From CAYFLR01 sp964343805 (GTDB lineage: Bacteria; Bdellovibrionota_B; Oligoflexia; CAYFLR01), in the NCBI GenBank assembly GCA_964343805.1, contig CAYFLR010000005.1, positions 124,001 to 188,000 of the forward strand: a stretch of 64,000 bases of DNA, written 5' to 3'. The notes beneath the pieces are model-generated. The model saw nothing but the letters and a program-made list of their open reading frames with translations, was not told where the DNA came from and made no database searches. Each line of letters starts with the position of its first letter. Within the stretch, counting starts at the first letter, position 1. Positions 34,690-44,792 of this stretch are shown in pieces. Position numbers and translations under genes: made by a program.

Positions 34690-35220
34690 GTGAGCCAAAT
34701 TAATTGCAATGATTTTAATGAGGGAAGTCCTCTCGCTAAAACAAGCCAATCACAGGATCAATTCTTTGATTTTATAAAACTTTTACCCGATAGTGAACTC
34801 TTTGTCTCAAATTGCCTTAAACCTTCATCAATTACTCTTTCTCCAGATACTGATATTTATCAAGCACTGCAGCTCATGACAGAGGAAAAATGCGAAGTGA
34901 TGGCGGTTTTAGATGCGCATAATCATTATTTGGGCGTATTAGAAAAGGTGAAAATTCTCGAAGTCTTCGAAATGGTTGAATATACTCACTCGAGTAGCAG
35001 AGAATGGATAGATCAACTCATGAGTATTGAGAGGTGGGTAAATTCGGAGGTCTTGCTTGCTTCTAAGGATCATTCCATTTTAGAAGTAAGTCAAATAATG
35101 AAAGACTTGGATGTCAGTTGGCTACCCATCTGTGATAAAGTAGGGAAATTTATAAGTATTGTTAATAACCAAGATATTCTAAACTTTCTGATTAAAAGGC
35201 ACCCTTTTGAACTCTCTTGA
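34690..35220 (+). CDS. stand-alone CBS-pair protein
   Basis: 176 aa from GTG 34690 with GGAGGG eight bases before. After a polar N-terminal tail (about 40 residues) come two CBS motifs: SSITLSPDTDIYQALQLMTEEKCEVMAVL part ending LGVLEKVKILEVF, and SEVLLASKDHSILEVSQIM part ending ISIVNNQDIL. No membrane segment or fused effector. It sits between an HPt gene (divergent) and a receiver-kinase gene. It belongs to the same length class as those at 17782, 39661, 40270 and 40829. Confidence 0.83.
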   Translation: MSQINCNDFNEGSPLAKTSQSQDQFFDFIKLLPDSELFVSNCLKPSSITLSPDTDIYQALQLMTEEKCEVMAVLDAHNHYLGVLEKVKILEVFEMVEYTHSSSREWIDQLMSIERWVNSEVLLASKDHSILEVSQIMKDLDVSWLPICDKVGKFISIVNNQDILNFLIKRHPFELS

Positions 35221-35267
35221 TACCCGCATATTTGGAGGTTTTTCTATTCTTCTTATCAACTTCCGGG

Positions 35268-35295
35268 TTGAGTCTCAGTCTCTATTTGATACAAT
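35268..35295 (+). promoter_or_regulatory. putative promoter of the receiver-kinase gene
   Basis: TTGAGT (35268-35273), a 16-base spacer, then TACAAT (35290-35295) preceded by TGA, an extended -10. The gene start is 58 bases downstream. Confidence 0.45.
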
Positions 35296-35353
35296 AGATA
35301 AGCTGAAAAAATCAAATTTACCTATGCTTTCAATGAATTAGAGAAACGGGGGA

Positions 35354-36466
35354 GTGGTGGAATCACAAGAGATTTCAAAAGGAACTATTCTATTAGTGGA
35401 TGATATGCCCATCAACATTCATCTTTTAGAGTGCATATTGGCCGACAAAGGCTACAAATTGATAAATGCTGAGAATGGAATTGAAGCCAAGGAAAAGGCG
35501 GCAGCCCATAAACCTGATCTGGTACTTCTCGATGTAATGATGCCTCAAATGGATGGCTTTGAAACCTGTGCTTACTTTAAAGGGCATAAAGAGCTCTGTG
35601 ATATCCCCATAATTTTTGTGACCTCTAAAAATAAAACCAAAGATATTGAGCAAGCCTATGAAGCAGGCGGGGTGGATTATGTAACCAAACCCTTTCACCC
35701 CAGTGAACTGGTGGCCCGGGTGGAAGCTCATGTAGATCTTCATCAAAAACAGCGGACTATTTCCAGGCAGTTAGCAGAGCAACAACAACTGATCCATATA
35801 CTGTGTCATGATTTAAAAAATCCAATCGGGACTGTTCAGTCCCTGTTAAATGTCATTTCTGCGGACGCTAGTTTGTTGGGTGATTCCATGGAAATTATGA
35901 AATCAGCCACCAACAATTGTATTAATCTGATCCAGGTGGTGAGTAAAGTATTGGCCATGGATAGTGAGCATCTGAACTTAGATATCAGACCTCATTCCCT
36001 TGCGGAGATGGTGAATGAATCAGTACAAATGATGAGTCCTAACTATCAGGATAAGGGGATAGCCGTTGATATTAACATAGACGACCATCTAAATGTTAAT
36101 GTGGAAAGGTACTCATTCGTTGGCTCAGTAATGAATAATTTAATCTCTAATGCCTTTAAATTCTCTTTTCCTAACTCTACAATAACTATAGATGCACAGG
36201 CAGAAAAATCCAATGAAGTGAGCTTAAGTATCCGTGATCAGGGTATTGGAATGGATCAGAGAACCATTCAAAATCTTTTTTCTCCGGTCAATAACCGAGT
36301 GCAAAGTCGGAGGGGAACCAATGGTGAAAAAGGAACCGGATTTGGGATGCCTTTAGTGGCAAAATTTATAAATATTTATAATGGTAAAATTAATATTAGT
36401 TCTATTGAAAAAGATAAAAGTGAAGTTGAGTCAGGCACAATTATAACTCTAATCCTCCCTTTTTAA
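35354..36466 (+). CDS. receiver-histidine kinase fusion (REC-HisKA-HATPase)
   Basis: 370 aa, soluble, GTG start. The N-terminal receiver (about 8-125) has ILLVDDMPINIHLL, LVLLDVMMPQMDG, FVTSKN and VTKPFHP, all canonical. HisKA has LCHDLKNPIGTVQSLL with His152, and the HATPase shows NNLISNAFKFS, DQGIGMDQ and GTGFGMPL. Such response-regulator kinases take phosphate from another protein on the receiver to control their own kinase. It stands between a CBS gene and a HWE/HisKA_2-type kinase. Confidence 0.9.
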   Translation: MVESQEISKGTILLVDDMPINIHLLECILADKGYKLINAENGIEAKEKAAAHKPDLVLLDVMMPQMDGFETCAYFKGHKELCDIPIIFVTSKNKTKDIEQAYEAGGVDYVTKPFHPSELVARVEAHVDLHQKQRTISRQLAEQQQLIHILCHDLKNPIGTVQSLLNVISADASLLGDSMEIMKSATNNCINLIQVVSKVLAMDSEHLNLDIRPHSLAEMVNESVQMMSPNYQDKGIAVDINIDDHLNVNVERYSFVGSVMNNLISNAFKFSFPNSTITIDAQAEKSNEVSLSIRDQGIGMDQRTIQNLFSPVNNRVQSRRGTNGEKGTGFGMPLVAKFINIYNGKINISSIEKDKSEVESGTIITLILPF

Positions 36467-36577
36467 TGTGGGTTATTTGCTTTCTATCACATTAAGAAAT
36501 CATCATAATTCATTTAATTATTATTTTTATTAACAAATTATTGTATGTATTATGGTAATCATTAGGAAATTGGTAAC

Positions 36578-38104
36578 ATGTTTAAATCGAAGCTTATTGG
36601 TAATACCCTTTCTCAGAACAGTTTTAAATCGATTCTCTTTGTGGTCGGTTTTTCCCTTCTTCATATTTACTTTATCGGAGAACTCATAAGGAGCAGTACG
36701 GCACTTTCTCCTTTCCTGCGTTATCTTTATGGGATAATCGCGGTGTTAATTCTGTTTTTTGTTTGTTTTTGGCTTTTTTCTGTTTTGAACAAGGCCAAGA
36801 AAATATTGAGACTGTTAGATAATAATCTACCTAAGTCCTCCGAGCACTTTAGATTAAACTCTTTTATGGGGACTTCTATTGAGGATGTGGAGACCATTCT
36901 CACCTCATTTTCTGATCAATTAAATGTCTCCCAAGGTCACTTAAACAGAGAACAGACCTTACGTAAGAAGCTAGAAGTTTTAATCCAAAACCAGAGTCAG
37001 TATAATCAACTCTTGTTTGAGTTAATCAAATTGTCTTTAGAAAATACCTCTCTAGAAGAGATGCTGAATTCTGCCTTGAAATTGATTTTAGGTTCAACTT
37101 CTACCAAGCTAGATAATAAAGGGGGAATTTTTCTACGAGATTTTGATAAAGATCATGTCAATCTGATTGTCCATCTAAATCTACCGGATGGTTTGATTTC
37201 CTCATGCAGTCAGGTGGATATTGGGCATTGTTTATGTGGTAAAGCAGCTACTTTTGAGCGTATTCCATTAGAAGATTCAATTTCTAATAATGAATGTTGT
37301 GATAAAATCCATGACTTTAACCCTATAACCATCCCTATTATTGCCAATCTAGAAAATATTGGGGTTCTTTTCTTCTGTGTACCTCAAGGAGTCTCTTTAG
37401 ACAAAGAGGAGGAGGCGTTCTTTCGGACTTCCTCAGAGGTATTAGCAGTCATGATTGAGAGAAAGCGGGCTGAATTTTTACTTCACAACTCTTTGGAAGA
37501 GAAAGAGGTGCTCTTAAGAGAGGTGCATCACCGGGTGAAAAATAATATGCAAATTATTTCTAGCCTTTTGAAATTGCAGGCCGGGTATTTAAACTCTCCC
37601 GAACTGGCCACTATTCTTGATGATAGCCATAGTCGAATTCAAGCTATGAGTCTGATCCATGAAAAATTATATAGGGAGGCTGATCTTTCTCGTATTCAAT
37701 TTGGAAGCTACGTGAATGCGTTAATTCAGTCTTTACTTAGTATGGCTAACCTCCGCATTCGAGTTAACTTTGAATGTGGAATAGATAATATTGATTTAGA
37801 TATAAATAAGGCAGTTCCCTGCGGTCTGATCCTCAATGAGTTGATTTCAAATACCTTGAAGCATGCATTTAAGGACCGAGACCGAGGTAATGTAGTTATT
37901 CAAATGGTTATGAAAGATGCAAATAGATGCTCTTTAACCTTTCAGGATGATGGTATTGGTTTTTCTCCTGAAAAGTTTTATAAATCGAGTGACTCTTTGG
38001 GATTACTGCTGATAAAAAGTTTAATTGAAGACCTGCTAGATGGAGTTATTGAATTAGAAGCTAATAATGGCACTCACTATAAATTAGAATTTAATTTGGA
38101 TTAA
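36578..38104 (+). CDS. GAF-containing HisKA_2 sensor histidine kinase
   Basis: 508 aa. Two N-terminal membrane helices (about 13-33 and 46-68) with a very short periplasmic loop, a helical linker, and a GAF domain (about 150-295; VDIGHCLCGKAA). HisKA_2 phospho-acceptor region HHRVKNNMQIISSLL (His317/318) and an HATPase with LILNELISNTLKHAF and DDGIGFSPEKF follow. HisKA_2 kinases often pair with receivers carrying NML-type acceptor contexts, such as the one at the start of the next gene, 17 bases downstream. Confidence 0.88.
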   Translation: MFKSKLIGNTLSQNSFKSILFVVGFSLLHIYFIGELIRSSTALSPFLRYLYGIIAVLILFFVCFWLFSVLNKAKKILRLLDNNLPKSSEHFRLNSFMGTSIEDVETILTSFSDQLNVSQGHLNREQTLRKKLEVLIQNQSQYNQLLFELIKLSLENTSLEEMLNSALKLILGSTSTKLDNKGGIFLRDFDKDHVNLIVHLNLPDGLISSCSQVDIGHCLCGKAATFERIPLEDSISNNECCDKIHDFNPITIPIIANLENIGVLFFCVPQGVSLDKEEEAFFRTSSEVLAVMIERKRAEFLLHNSLEEKEVLLREVHHRVKNNMQIISSLLKLQAGYLNSPELATILDDSHSRIQAMSLIHEKLYREADLSRIQFGSYVNALIQSLLSMANLRIRVNFECGIDNIDLDINKAVPCGLILNELISNTLKHAFKDRDRGNVVIQMVMKDANRCSLTFQDDGIGFSPEKFYKSSDSLGLLLIKSLIEDLLDGVIELEANNGTHYKLEFNLD

Positions 38105-38121
38105 TTTAGGTATTAAGTTTT

Positions 38122-39660
38122 ATGTTACGCATACTGATAGTTGAAGACGAAGTTATTATCGCCCATGATATCAAAAGAAGTCTTGAAACCTTAGGTTATG
38201 AAGTGGTAAATATGGTTACCACTGGAGAAGATGCTGTTTCCTTTGCAACTAGTAATGAATTAGATATTATTCTAATGGACAACATGCTTCGTGGCCGTCT
38301 TAATGGAGTCGAAGCAGCTTCTTTAATAAGCAAGGTGGTAGACACTCCCATTATCTTTTTAAGTGCATTTGCAGACAATGACTTACTTAATCGAGTGGGT
38401 GAGGTTGCTCCCTATGGTTATTTAGTCAAACCTTTTCGTGAGAGCGAACTGAATGCCACTATCAAAATGGCCGTTTCGAAATATCAATCTGAGCTAATTA
38501 TAAAAGAAAAGAACTTAGAGCTAGAAAAAATTAGTCAATATAAGACAGATTTTTTGGCTAATATGAGCCATGAAATTCGTACTCCTCTCAATGCCATTAT
38601 GGGTTTTAATAAAATACTGCTGGATAAATCTATAAAGGAAGGTTTACCGAAAGATTTTATTAGCTATCAGCGCTACATTCAGGACAGTGGCAATGCACTT
38701 ATGGAAATTATTAATAACATATTAGACTTCTCTAAAATTGAATCAGGTAAAGTAGATATCTATTTAGAGACAGTTCAGTTAGAGACCCTTTTGGACTCGA
38801 TAAAGCACTTAAATGAAAATGCAGCTAAGCAAAAGGACATTTCCATTTCTATATCCAAGGATGATAATGTTCCAAAAACCATTGAGTCTGATGCAATGAA
38901 GTTGAGGCAGGTTTTGGTCAATTTAGTCCAAAATGCTATTAAATACTCTGGTAAAGGTAAGAGTATAACTTTAGAAGTTATTCGTATCGATCAAAATTTA
39001 ATTTTCAAATTGACCGATGAAGGTATTGGGATCTCTCAAGATAAACTAGATCGAATATTTGATCCCTTTGAACAGCCTCATGATATTTCTAAGCAAGCCT
39101 CTGAAGGGGTTGGGCTCGGATTGGCCATCGCCAGGCAATTGGTTGATTTGTTAAAGGGAACCATTAGTGTTACCAGTGAAATAAACAAAGGGACCTGTTT
39201 TACCGTGACTATTCCTATAATAGAACCTGTACAAAAGAGCCCTGAACCTGAAGCTTATGAAGAGATTCCTGAAGAAATTAGTTTTTCCACTGATAATAAG
39301 TTGGTGCTTATCGAAGATGACCCTCTTAACCAACAACTGATTAAAATTTACTGTAGCGATTTGTCTTTATCTCTGGATGTTTTTGATAATGGAGGTGATG
39401 GAATTGATTTTATTCTTAAGAATCAACCAGATCTCATTTTGTTAGATATGAATCTTCCTGATATGAATGGTCAACAGATCATCACTCAGATAAAAACCAA
39501 CTCCCAAGCTAAGGATATTCCTATTATCGTCATATCAGCCGATGCCTTTTTACAACAACAACAGATCGTACTGAAATTAGGAGCAGTGGATTATTTGTCT
39601 AAGCCAATAGATTTAGATAAGCTTAAAATGTTATTTGGAGAGTTTTTGAAAAAGGTCTAG
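38122..39660 (+). CDS. hybrid kinase REC-HisKA-HATPase-REC
   Basis: 512 aa, soluble. First receiver (about 2-120: ILIVEDEVIIAHD, IILMDNMLRGRLNG, YLVKPF). HisKA (NMSHEIRTPLNAIM, His150), HATPase (NLVQNAIKYSG, DEGIGISQDKL, GVGLGLAIARQL) and a second receiver (LVLIEDDPLNQQL, LILLDMNLPDMNG, YLSKPID) follow. It starts 17 bases after the HisKA_2 kinase and probably receives its signal at receiver 1. It ends directly (no gap) against the convergent CBS gene. Confidence 0.9.
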   Translation: MLRILIVEDEVIIAHDIKRSLETLGYEVVNMVTTGEDAVSFATSNELDIILMDNMLRGRLNGVEAASLISKVVDTPIIFLSAFADNDLLNRVGEVAPYGYLVKPFRESELNATIKMAVSKYQSELIIKEKNLELEKISQYKTDFLANMSHEIRTPLNAIMGFNKILLDKSIKEGLPKDFISYQRYIQDSGNALMEIINNILDFSKIESGKVDIYLETVQLETLLDSIKHLNENAAKQKDISISISKDDNVPKTIESDAMKLRQVLVNLVQNAIKYSGKGKSITLEVIRIDQNLIFKLTDEGIGISQDKLDRIFDPFEQPHDISKQASEGVGLGLAIARQLVDLLKGTISVTSEINKGTCFTVTIPIIEPVQKSPEPEAYEEIPEEISFSTDNKLVLIEDDPLNQQLIKIYCSDLSLSLDVFDNGGDGIDFILKNQPDLILLDMNLPDMNGQQIITQIKTNSQAKDIPIIVISADAFLQQQQIVLKLGAVDYLSKPIDLDKLKMLFGEFLKKV

Positions 39661-40176
39661 TTAGTTACTGATACTTAACCAGGCCTTTTGTAGTTCAATA
39701 TCAGAAAGTGTTCCGACCATCTCTTCATTTTCCATCACCAGTAGAAAATCCGTTTGCTTTCTTTGCATGACCTGTCTGGCAAATCGAATACTCATTTGAG
39801 GAGAAACATAAAAGCATTCTGGTTCCATCACTTCTTTTACAGTTAAGGCCTTTAGAATTTGTTCATTATAATCTCTCAGAGTATAATAGCACTCTGATAT
39901 ACAGGCTCTCAGGATTCCATTTTTAGTAATATAGCCGATGGGTTGATTGAGACCATTCAATATAGGTAAGCTTTTCTTGTTGTACCAGGTCATTACTTTT
40001 TTTGCATAGAGAGCATCATCATCTTCATAGACTGTTAAGGGATCAACATTCATCACACTGCTTACTAAAACAAAGGCATCTTCAGACTTTAAGTCTGGTA
40101 TATAGTCTTCTTCAAGGGTGGATGGTCTTTTTAAGCATCCACTTTGATTAAAGATTTCACTGTTCAGTTTTTGCAT
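39661..40176 (-). CDS. stand-alone CBS-pair protein
   Basis: 171 aa. GGAGAGC precedes the ATG. Two CBS motifs: LVSSVMNVDPLTVYEDDDALYA part ending LPILNGLNQPIGYITKNGIL, and TVKEVMEPECFYVSPQMSIRFA part ending LLVMENEEMVGTLSDIEL. No other domain. It is convergent and flush with the hybrid kinase. Similar in plan to the CBS protein at 40829 (both have a long insert after the first CBS core), suggesting recent common origin within this island. Confidence 0.83.
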   Translation of the reverse strand: MQKLNSEIFNQSGCLKRPSTLEEDYIPDLKSEDAFVLVSSVMNVDPLTVYEDDDALYAKKVMTWYNKKSLPILNGLNQPIGYITKNGILRACISECYYTLRDYNEQILKALTVKEVMEPECFYVSPQMSIRFARQVMQRKQTDFLLVMENEEMVGTLSDIELQKAWLSISN

Positions 40177-40269
40177 GACGCTCTCCTTTGTAACTAGGCT
40201 ATATTATTACTAAATTTTATATCTGCTATATTTATAAAATAAGAAGCCTGGATTAATTTTTCTTAATAA

Positions 40270-40794
40270 TTACTCAACAGAAGGTATGAAAAAGTCCTCA
40301 TCATTAAAGTAAAGGTATTTGGTTATATCCGACTTGGTGATAATACCCACTAGACGGTTTTGTTTATTCTTGACTAAAAGGCAGTCCGACTTTTCAAAGA
40401 TCATTTGATCCATGGCATCCTTGATAAGGGTGTCGGGAGTTGCCTCTGAAAAGTCAATTTGCATCACCTCTTCGCATAATAGAAGGGAGTCTAACTCTCT
40501 GGGCGCGATTTCCAAGAATTTTCTAATTCTGGCCACCTCTTTTCTCATTTTGTTTTTATGAATGAGTCCCACCGCATTTCCTTCGTGGTCAACTACAGGA
40601 ACATGACTGATATTGTAGAAACTCATTAAGTACTTAACATCGGTGACAGTGGTACCAGTGACCACGGTTTTTAAATCTGTATTCATCCCCTTTTTTAAGT
40701 CATCAAATGCGCTTAAATAGAGTTCTGCATAAGGGGCAATATTGTCAAATTCTGCTTTCATATCCATGGTTGGATCAAGGCTCGTTTGGTTCAT
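40270..40794 (-). CDS. stand-alone CBS-pair protein
   Basis: 174 aa. First CBS: TVVTGTTVTDVKYLMSFYNISHVPVVDHEG ordering split by VKYLM, ending AVGLIHKNKM; second: LLCEEVMQIDFSEATPDTLIKDAM part ending CLLVKNKQNRLVGIITKSDI. No fused effector domain. It is the middle of three consecutive minus-strand CBS genes with 34-93 base spacers. Confidence 0.83.
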   Translation of the reverse strand: MNQTSLDPTMDMKAEFDNIAPYAELYLSAFDDLKKGMNTDLKTVVTGTTVTDVKYLMSFYNISHVPVVDHEGNAVGLIHKNKMRKEVARIRKFLEIAPRELDSLLLCEEVMQIDFSEATPDTLIKDAMDQMIFEKSDCLLVKNKQNRLVGIITKSDITKYLYFNDEDFFIPSVE

Positions 40795-40828
40795 TTAAAT
40801 ACTCCTTATAAAATGTAGTTAAGCGGGG

Positions 40829-41344
40829 TTAACAAAATAATTGATATTTGTGGGTTGTACTTTTCTTATCCATAAAGTAGTCACTGAAGTAGTAAAGGAA
40901 ATCATCTGAAGTAACTACCCCCACCAATCGGTTGTTTTCGGTGGCAAACAGCAATTCACACTCTTTTTCCAGTAATATATTTGCTGCTTGGGCAATGGAG
41001 GTGCTTATATCGATAAAATGAATTTGAGAGTTCATCACCTCTTTCACATTAATGGATTTGAGAATATCGGTTTGAATATCGGTTGGGACGCCGGATAAAC
41101 TAGAGAACGAGAGTTGGGCAATCACTTCTCTACTGATATATCCCAGTGGAACTTGCCAGTTGTTTAGTATGGGTAGGAGTCTTAATTTTTTCCATTTCAT
41201 TAGCTCCTGAGCAGAGAAGACATTGTCTTCCTCATAGAGTGGGATATAATCAACATTTAGAATACCAGAGATTTTTTCATCCATAACCTGGTTACCACTC
41301 TTGACAGATGGCCCATTATTCCTATTTAAGTATTGCATATCCAC
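40829..41344 (-). CDS. stand-alone CBS-pair protein
   Basis: 171 aa. GGAG precedes the ATG. First CBS: SGILNVDYIPLYEEDNVFSA part ending LPILNNWQVPLGYISREVI; second: NVKEVMNSQIHFIDISTSIA part ending LLFATENNRLVGVVTSDDF. Its first CBS closely matches the pattern of the protein at 39661. It is the first gene of a possible three-gene CBS operon. Upstream, 41345-41552 is an AT-rich divergent spacer. Confidence 0.83.
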   Translation of the reverse strand: MDMQYLNRNNGPSVKSGNQVMDEKISGILNVDYIPLYEEDNVFSAQELMKWKKLRLLPILNNWQVPLGYISREVIAQLSFSSLSGVPTDIQTDILKSINVKEVMNSQIHFIDISTSIAQAANILLEKECELLFATENNRLVGVVTSDDFLYYFSDYFMDKKSTTHKYQLFC

Positions 41345-41552
41345 TCCTAAGATTTCTGCATTGTTACTATTGATCTTAAAAAGGATTAGTTAATTTATTA
41401 TAAAAAATAGATTTATATTTCTTAATAATTGATCAGGTATTCAGAGAGTTACATCATCAAAGAATCCTGATTTTAACTTAATAATTGCTTAATAAAAGAG
41501 ACTTAATTTTTGAAGATCAGCAGGGAAGATTAATTAATTCAGGGAGTGAATT

Positions 41553-44500
41553 ATGTTCCTAAAAAAACAAATATTATCAAAATTATTGTTATTCATTTTA
41601 AGTGGACTGGTTATTCCTCATTGTGGAGAAAATCTTAAAGAGAAATCTACATTACAATCTTGGTCTTCCATAGATAATCCAAAGCAAGATCCCTTAAATA
41701 GTCAAATCTATAGGTATAAGAATCAAACAGAATTTTTGAATAAAGATTATAAAATTGAGAGATTTGAAAAAAGGGATGCCACTCACTCTATTACTGATTT
41801 ACAGGCAAACTCTTTCCTACCTAAGGAAGAGGTCCCAGATATTATCAAAAAGGGAAAAAAAGGGGATAAGATTCTCTATCTGCTAAACCGCTATAGAGGT
41901 TTACAGGTGATAAGTTTTGCTGAAGGTGCTCAGCAACCGCGAGTGATTGGCCGAAGCTATTCTCGTGGAAATACTCCCGTCGCTATGTTTTTCCATGAAC
42001 AGTATGAGCAGTTGTTGGTAGTAGAGAAAGTTAGTTTTATCGGTGATGAAGCAAAGAGGTCTCCAACTTTATCGTGCAGTTCTCTGACTCGGCTGGTTTT
42101 GTTTGATGTGGAAAATAATAACCAGCCTGTTATGACCTCAGCTTATACGGTTAACGGTGATCCCGAATCCTTTCAACAGCTAGGAAACTCCTTCTTTTTA
42201 GGGGCCTCACTTACAGGAATGGAATGTAGAGATATTGATCCAGAGGTAAATGGAAAGCTTTTCTCCTTCAACATAGGTAAAAGTAAAATTTCGCTAGTAG
42301 ATGAAATAGATGTGACCTCACCGGTTACCCCAAACTTTCTAGAGATCCATAAAGTTGATGAACAAGAAGGAGATCAGTATTATTTAGCCTCTTTAAGTTA
42401 TAGTGGGGGTTGGTGGTGGACTAAACAAAGTCATATCACTTTTTATAAGTTTTCTCACAATGAAGCAAAATTACATAAAGTTTTTACTCTGCGTGCCAAA
42501 GGTTATATGGATAAAAAGAGTCAAGTGATTGTAAGAAATCACTCGGTTATTTTGGTGAGTAACTTTGTTGCCAACCAAAAGGTGCATCCTAAGTTGAAGA
42601 GGATTGCAGTGGAATCCTTTAGTATTAAAGGCTTGCAGCAAGGTGATAAGAATCCTACCAATCAGCTGATATTGAGTACGTTGACACCCACCGATAATGC
42701 CGAGTTAAAAGAGGTTCAATCGTTGGGGGATCAACTTTATATTTTTTGGTCCTCGCAAAATAAATTTAATCCTTTTGAAGTTATAGATATCAGTAAACCA
42801 AGCCTAAGTTTAAATCATAGTGGACAGCTGCGTTTTGAAGGGGTTGTAGACCATACCCAGGTTTTTAATTATGGTAAACGAAGTTTGATACTTACATTTG
42901 GTCACAAAGAAGGACCTTGTACGGAGAGAAGAGTCTGTCAAATTCCAGAGTTGAGCCTACTTGAGGTGTCAGATACAGGCCAAGGTCTGCAGCAGAAAAA
43001 ACTATCCTCTCTTACTCTAGAGCAGCCAGCTAGTAGGTTCAATTTTAATAATTTTCATTCCACCGTTTCATTGGATATTAATCAAGCAGGACAAGGTTTG
43101 GCGCTATTCCCATTAAAAATAAAAAAAGGAAGAAAGGAATCATCTGGTGCCAAGCTGATCGGTTTGGATCTCAATAACCCTCCCTATTTAGTGAATGGTG
43201 AGTTTCTTCCCTCATCTCACGGTTGGCTGAGAAGGGTTTTTCATAATTCGGAAATGGAGACCATTCATACTTTTTCCCATGAAAGCCTATCTACTTATGG
43301 AGGAAGTTACAAGAATAGATGGAAGAGTTCTGGTAAGTTTTTTACTAAGCAATCTGATTTGGTACTCTCTCGGAACGTTATTTCTTATACTGAGCTAATT
43401 AATGATGACGATACTTTTGGAATTCAAATTGAGAGAGGTAGTAAAGATCCAACCCAAACCATTATCCGATTGGCATCCAAAGAGGATAATGGTGTGCATG
43501 TTTTGCAAAGTAAATCTCCCATTCTACTCAAAGGTTTTTTAGTGGATATCCTCACTAATAAATCTAAAACAGAGCTGAAAATACTTCTTGAACAGCCCTC
43601 CAAGATACAAACAAAGAAACAAATTTATAACTTGATTACTCTTAACTTAAGTAATCCCGATTTTAATCTGCGAATAACAGATGAAATAAAATTAGTTTTT
43701 AATAAAAAGGAAGAGACTTTAACCTATTGGCCCCATATTAGAACTTTAACAATCACTAAACCCACCTTTGTAACATTTTCCAATCAGCAGATATTTATTA
43801 AAAAGGGATTGGAGCTCTTTGAGATAACTAAAGGGCGAGCTCTTCCAGTAAAAGTGGAACCCCTCATAAAAGACTGTTCTAAAATGAAGTTGATGTCATT
43901 TAATGATCAATTTTACCTGCTGCATTATGAACTTATGACTATTGAGGCGGAAACTGACTCACAATTATCTACTCGAGGAACTTCTTTAAGGAAGTATTTT
44001 ATTACACCTCTCAAGCGGGTCAACGATTACCTAGAAACACAAAAGTCAATTAACATACCCGGCATTCCTTTAATGTGGTCTAAAAACCATAGGATCCTTA
44101 TCACTTTCGATGATGGAGAAAAAAATCTAACTGCTCCTTTGGAGCATTTGAATATAAACACTTTTGATCATAGTCATTTGACTCTTTTACAACTCTCCGA
44201 AGGAAGGGCTATTTTAAAAGATTTAGCTTATAATCCTGGTTTAAAGTATGAAAATATCCATGTTCAATCTGACTATCTTATGTACGTAAACTCTGTTCTT
44301 TCGACTCATTCTTCCCAAAGAGGTCTCAATTATACCTTTCTCAAGGTGAGCAAAGAGGTCCAGTTTGAACAGCAAACTTTTAACCTCCCCTTAGGGATTG
44401 ATAAAGGGGCGGTTCTTTTAGGTGTGGTTTCAGATAATTACGTAAAAGGGTCTTGGTCGGTGGTAGGAAATGAGAACGAGGTGCAGATAATCTATTTTTC

Positions 44501-44687
44501 TGATCCCAATACCACTCCTAAGGTTATGGAATTTAATGATTTATTATATCCAGCAAACACTCTCAATCGACTAAAGCTGAATAATCCATTGCAAAATGTT
44601 AAACATCGAATTCATTTTTCCCCTAAGCATCCAGGATTTTTGATTGCGGAGGGGCTTTTTGGTGTCAGTTCTTTCACTTTCCTATAA
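41553..44687 (+). CDS. large exported beta-propeller-like protein
   Basis: 1044 aa. N-terminal signal peptide (MFLKKQILSKLLLFILSGLV) with a possible but atypical lipobox VIPHC. From about residue 95 the pattern of a bladed propeller appears: DKILYLLNRYRGLQVISF, PRVIGRSYSRGNTPVAMFF, LTRLVLFDVEN, SAYTVNGDPESFQQLGNSFF. This resembles the archaeal/bacterial Beta_propel family. Later blades are less clear but the same strand rhythm continues to the end (NYVKGSWSVVGNENEVQIIYF). The role is unknown; it may be a binding or scaffold protein on the cell surface. GGGAG precedes the ATG. Confidence 0.65.
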   Translation: MFLKKQILSKLLLFILSGLVIPHCGENLKEKSTLQSWSSIDNPKQDPLNSQIYRYKNQTEFLNKDYKIERFEKRDATHSITDLQANSFLPKEEVPDIIKKGKKGDKILYLLNRYRGLQVISFAEGAQQPRVIGRSYSRGNTPVAMFFHEQYEQLLVVEKVSFIGDEAKRSPTLSCSSLTRLVLFDVENNNQPVMTSAYTVNGDPESFQQLGNSFFLGASLTGMECRDIDPEVNGKLFSFNIGKSKISLVDEIDVTSPVTPNFLEIHKVDEQEGDQYYLASLSYSGGWWWTKQSHITFYKFSHNEAKLHKVFTLRAKGYMDKKSQVIVRNHSVILVSNFVANQKVHPKLKRIAVESFSIKGLQQGDKNPTNQLILSTLTPTDNAELKEVQSLGDQLYIFWSSQNKFNPFEVIDISKPSLSLNHSGQLRFEGVVDHTQVFNYGKRSLILTFGHKEGPCTERRVCQIPELSLLEVSDTGQGLQQKKLSSLTLEQPASRFNFNNFHSTVSLDINQAGQGLALFPLKIKKGRKESSGAKLIGLDLNNPPYLVNGEFLPSSHGWLRRVFHNSEMETIHTFSHESLSTYGGSYKNRWKSSGKFFTKQSDLVLSRNVISYTELINDDDTFGIQIERGSKDPTQTIIRLASKEDNGVHVLQSKSPILLKGFLVDILTNKSKTELKILLEQPSKIQTKKQIYNLITLNLSNPDFNLRITDEIKLVFNKKEETLTYWPHIRTLTITKPTFVTFSNQQIFIKKGLELFEITKGRALPVKVEPLIKDCSKMKLMSFNDQFYLLHYELMTIEAETDSQLSTRGTSLRKYFITPLKRVNDYLETQKSINIPGIPLMWSKNHRILITFDDGEKNLTAPLEHLNINTFDHSHLTLLQLSEGRAILKDLAYNPGLKYENIHVQSDYLMYVNSVLSTHSSQRGLNYTFLKVSKEVQFEQQTFNLPLGIDKGAVLLGVVSDNYVKGSWSVVGNENEVQIIYFSDPNTTPKVMEFNDLLYPANTLNRLKLNNPLQNVKHRIHFSPKHPGFLIAEGLFGVSSFTFL

Positions 44688-44691
44688 TTAG

Positions 44692-44725
44692 TTAGAGTCC
44701 GTCTGGAAATGAACGGAAGCCAACA
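44692..44725. repeat. partial copy of the intergenic repeat (copy 3)
   Basis: TTAGAGTCCGTCTGG (44692-44706) matches the first 15 bases of copy 2 (33249-33263) with one difference, at the same position just after a gene end. The hairpin core is missing here, so it is a remnant or an end fragment. Confidence 0.5.
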
Positions 44726-44792
44726 AGTAATAAACACTTAACTAAAAATCTCACAATCCGATAAGAAGTTATCAACAAAGATGGAGTGTGAG

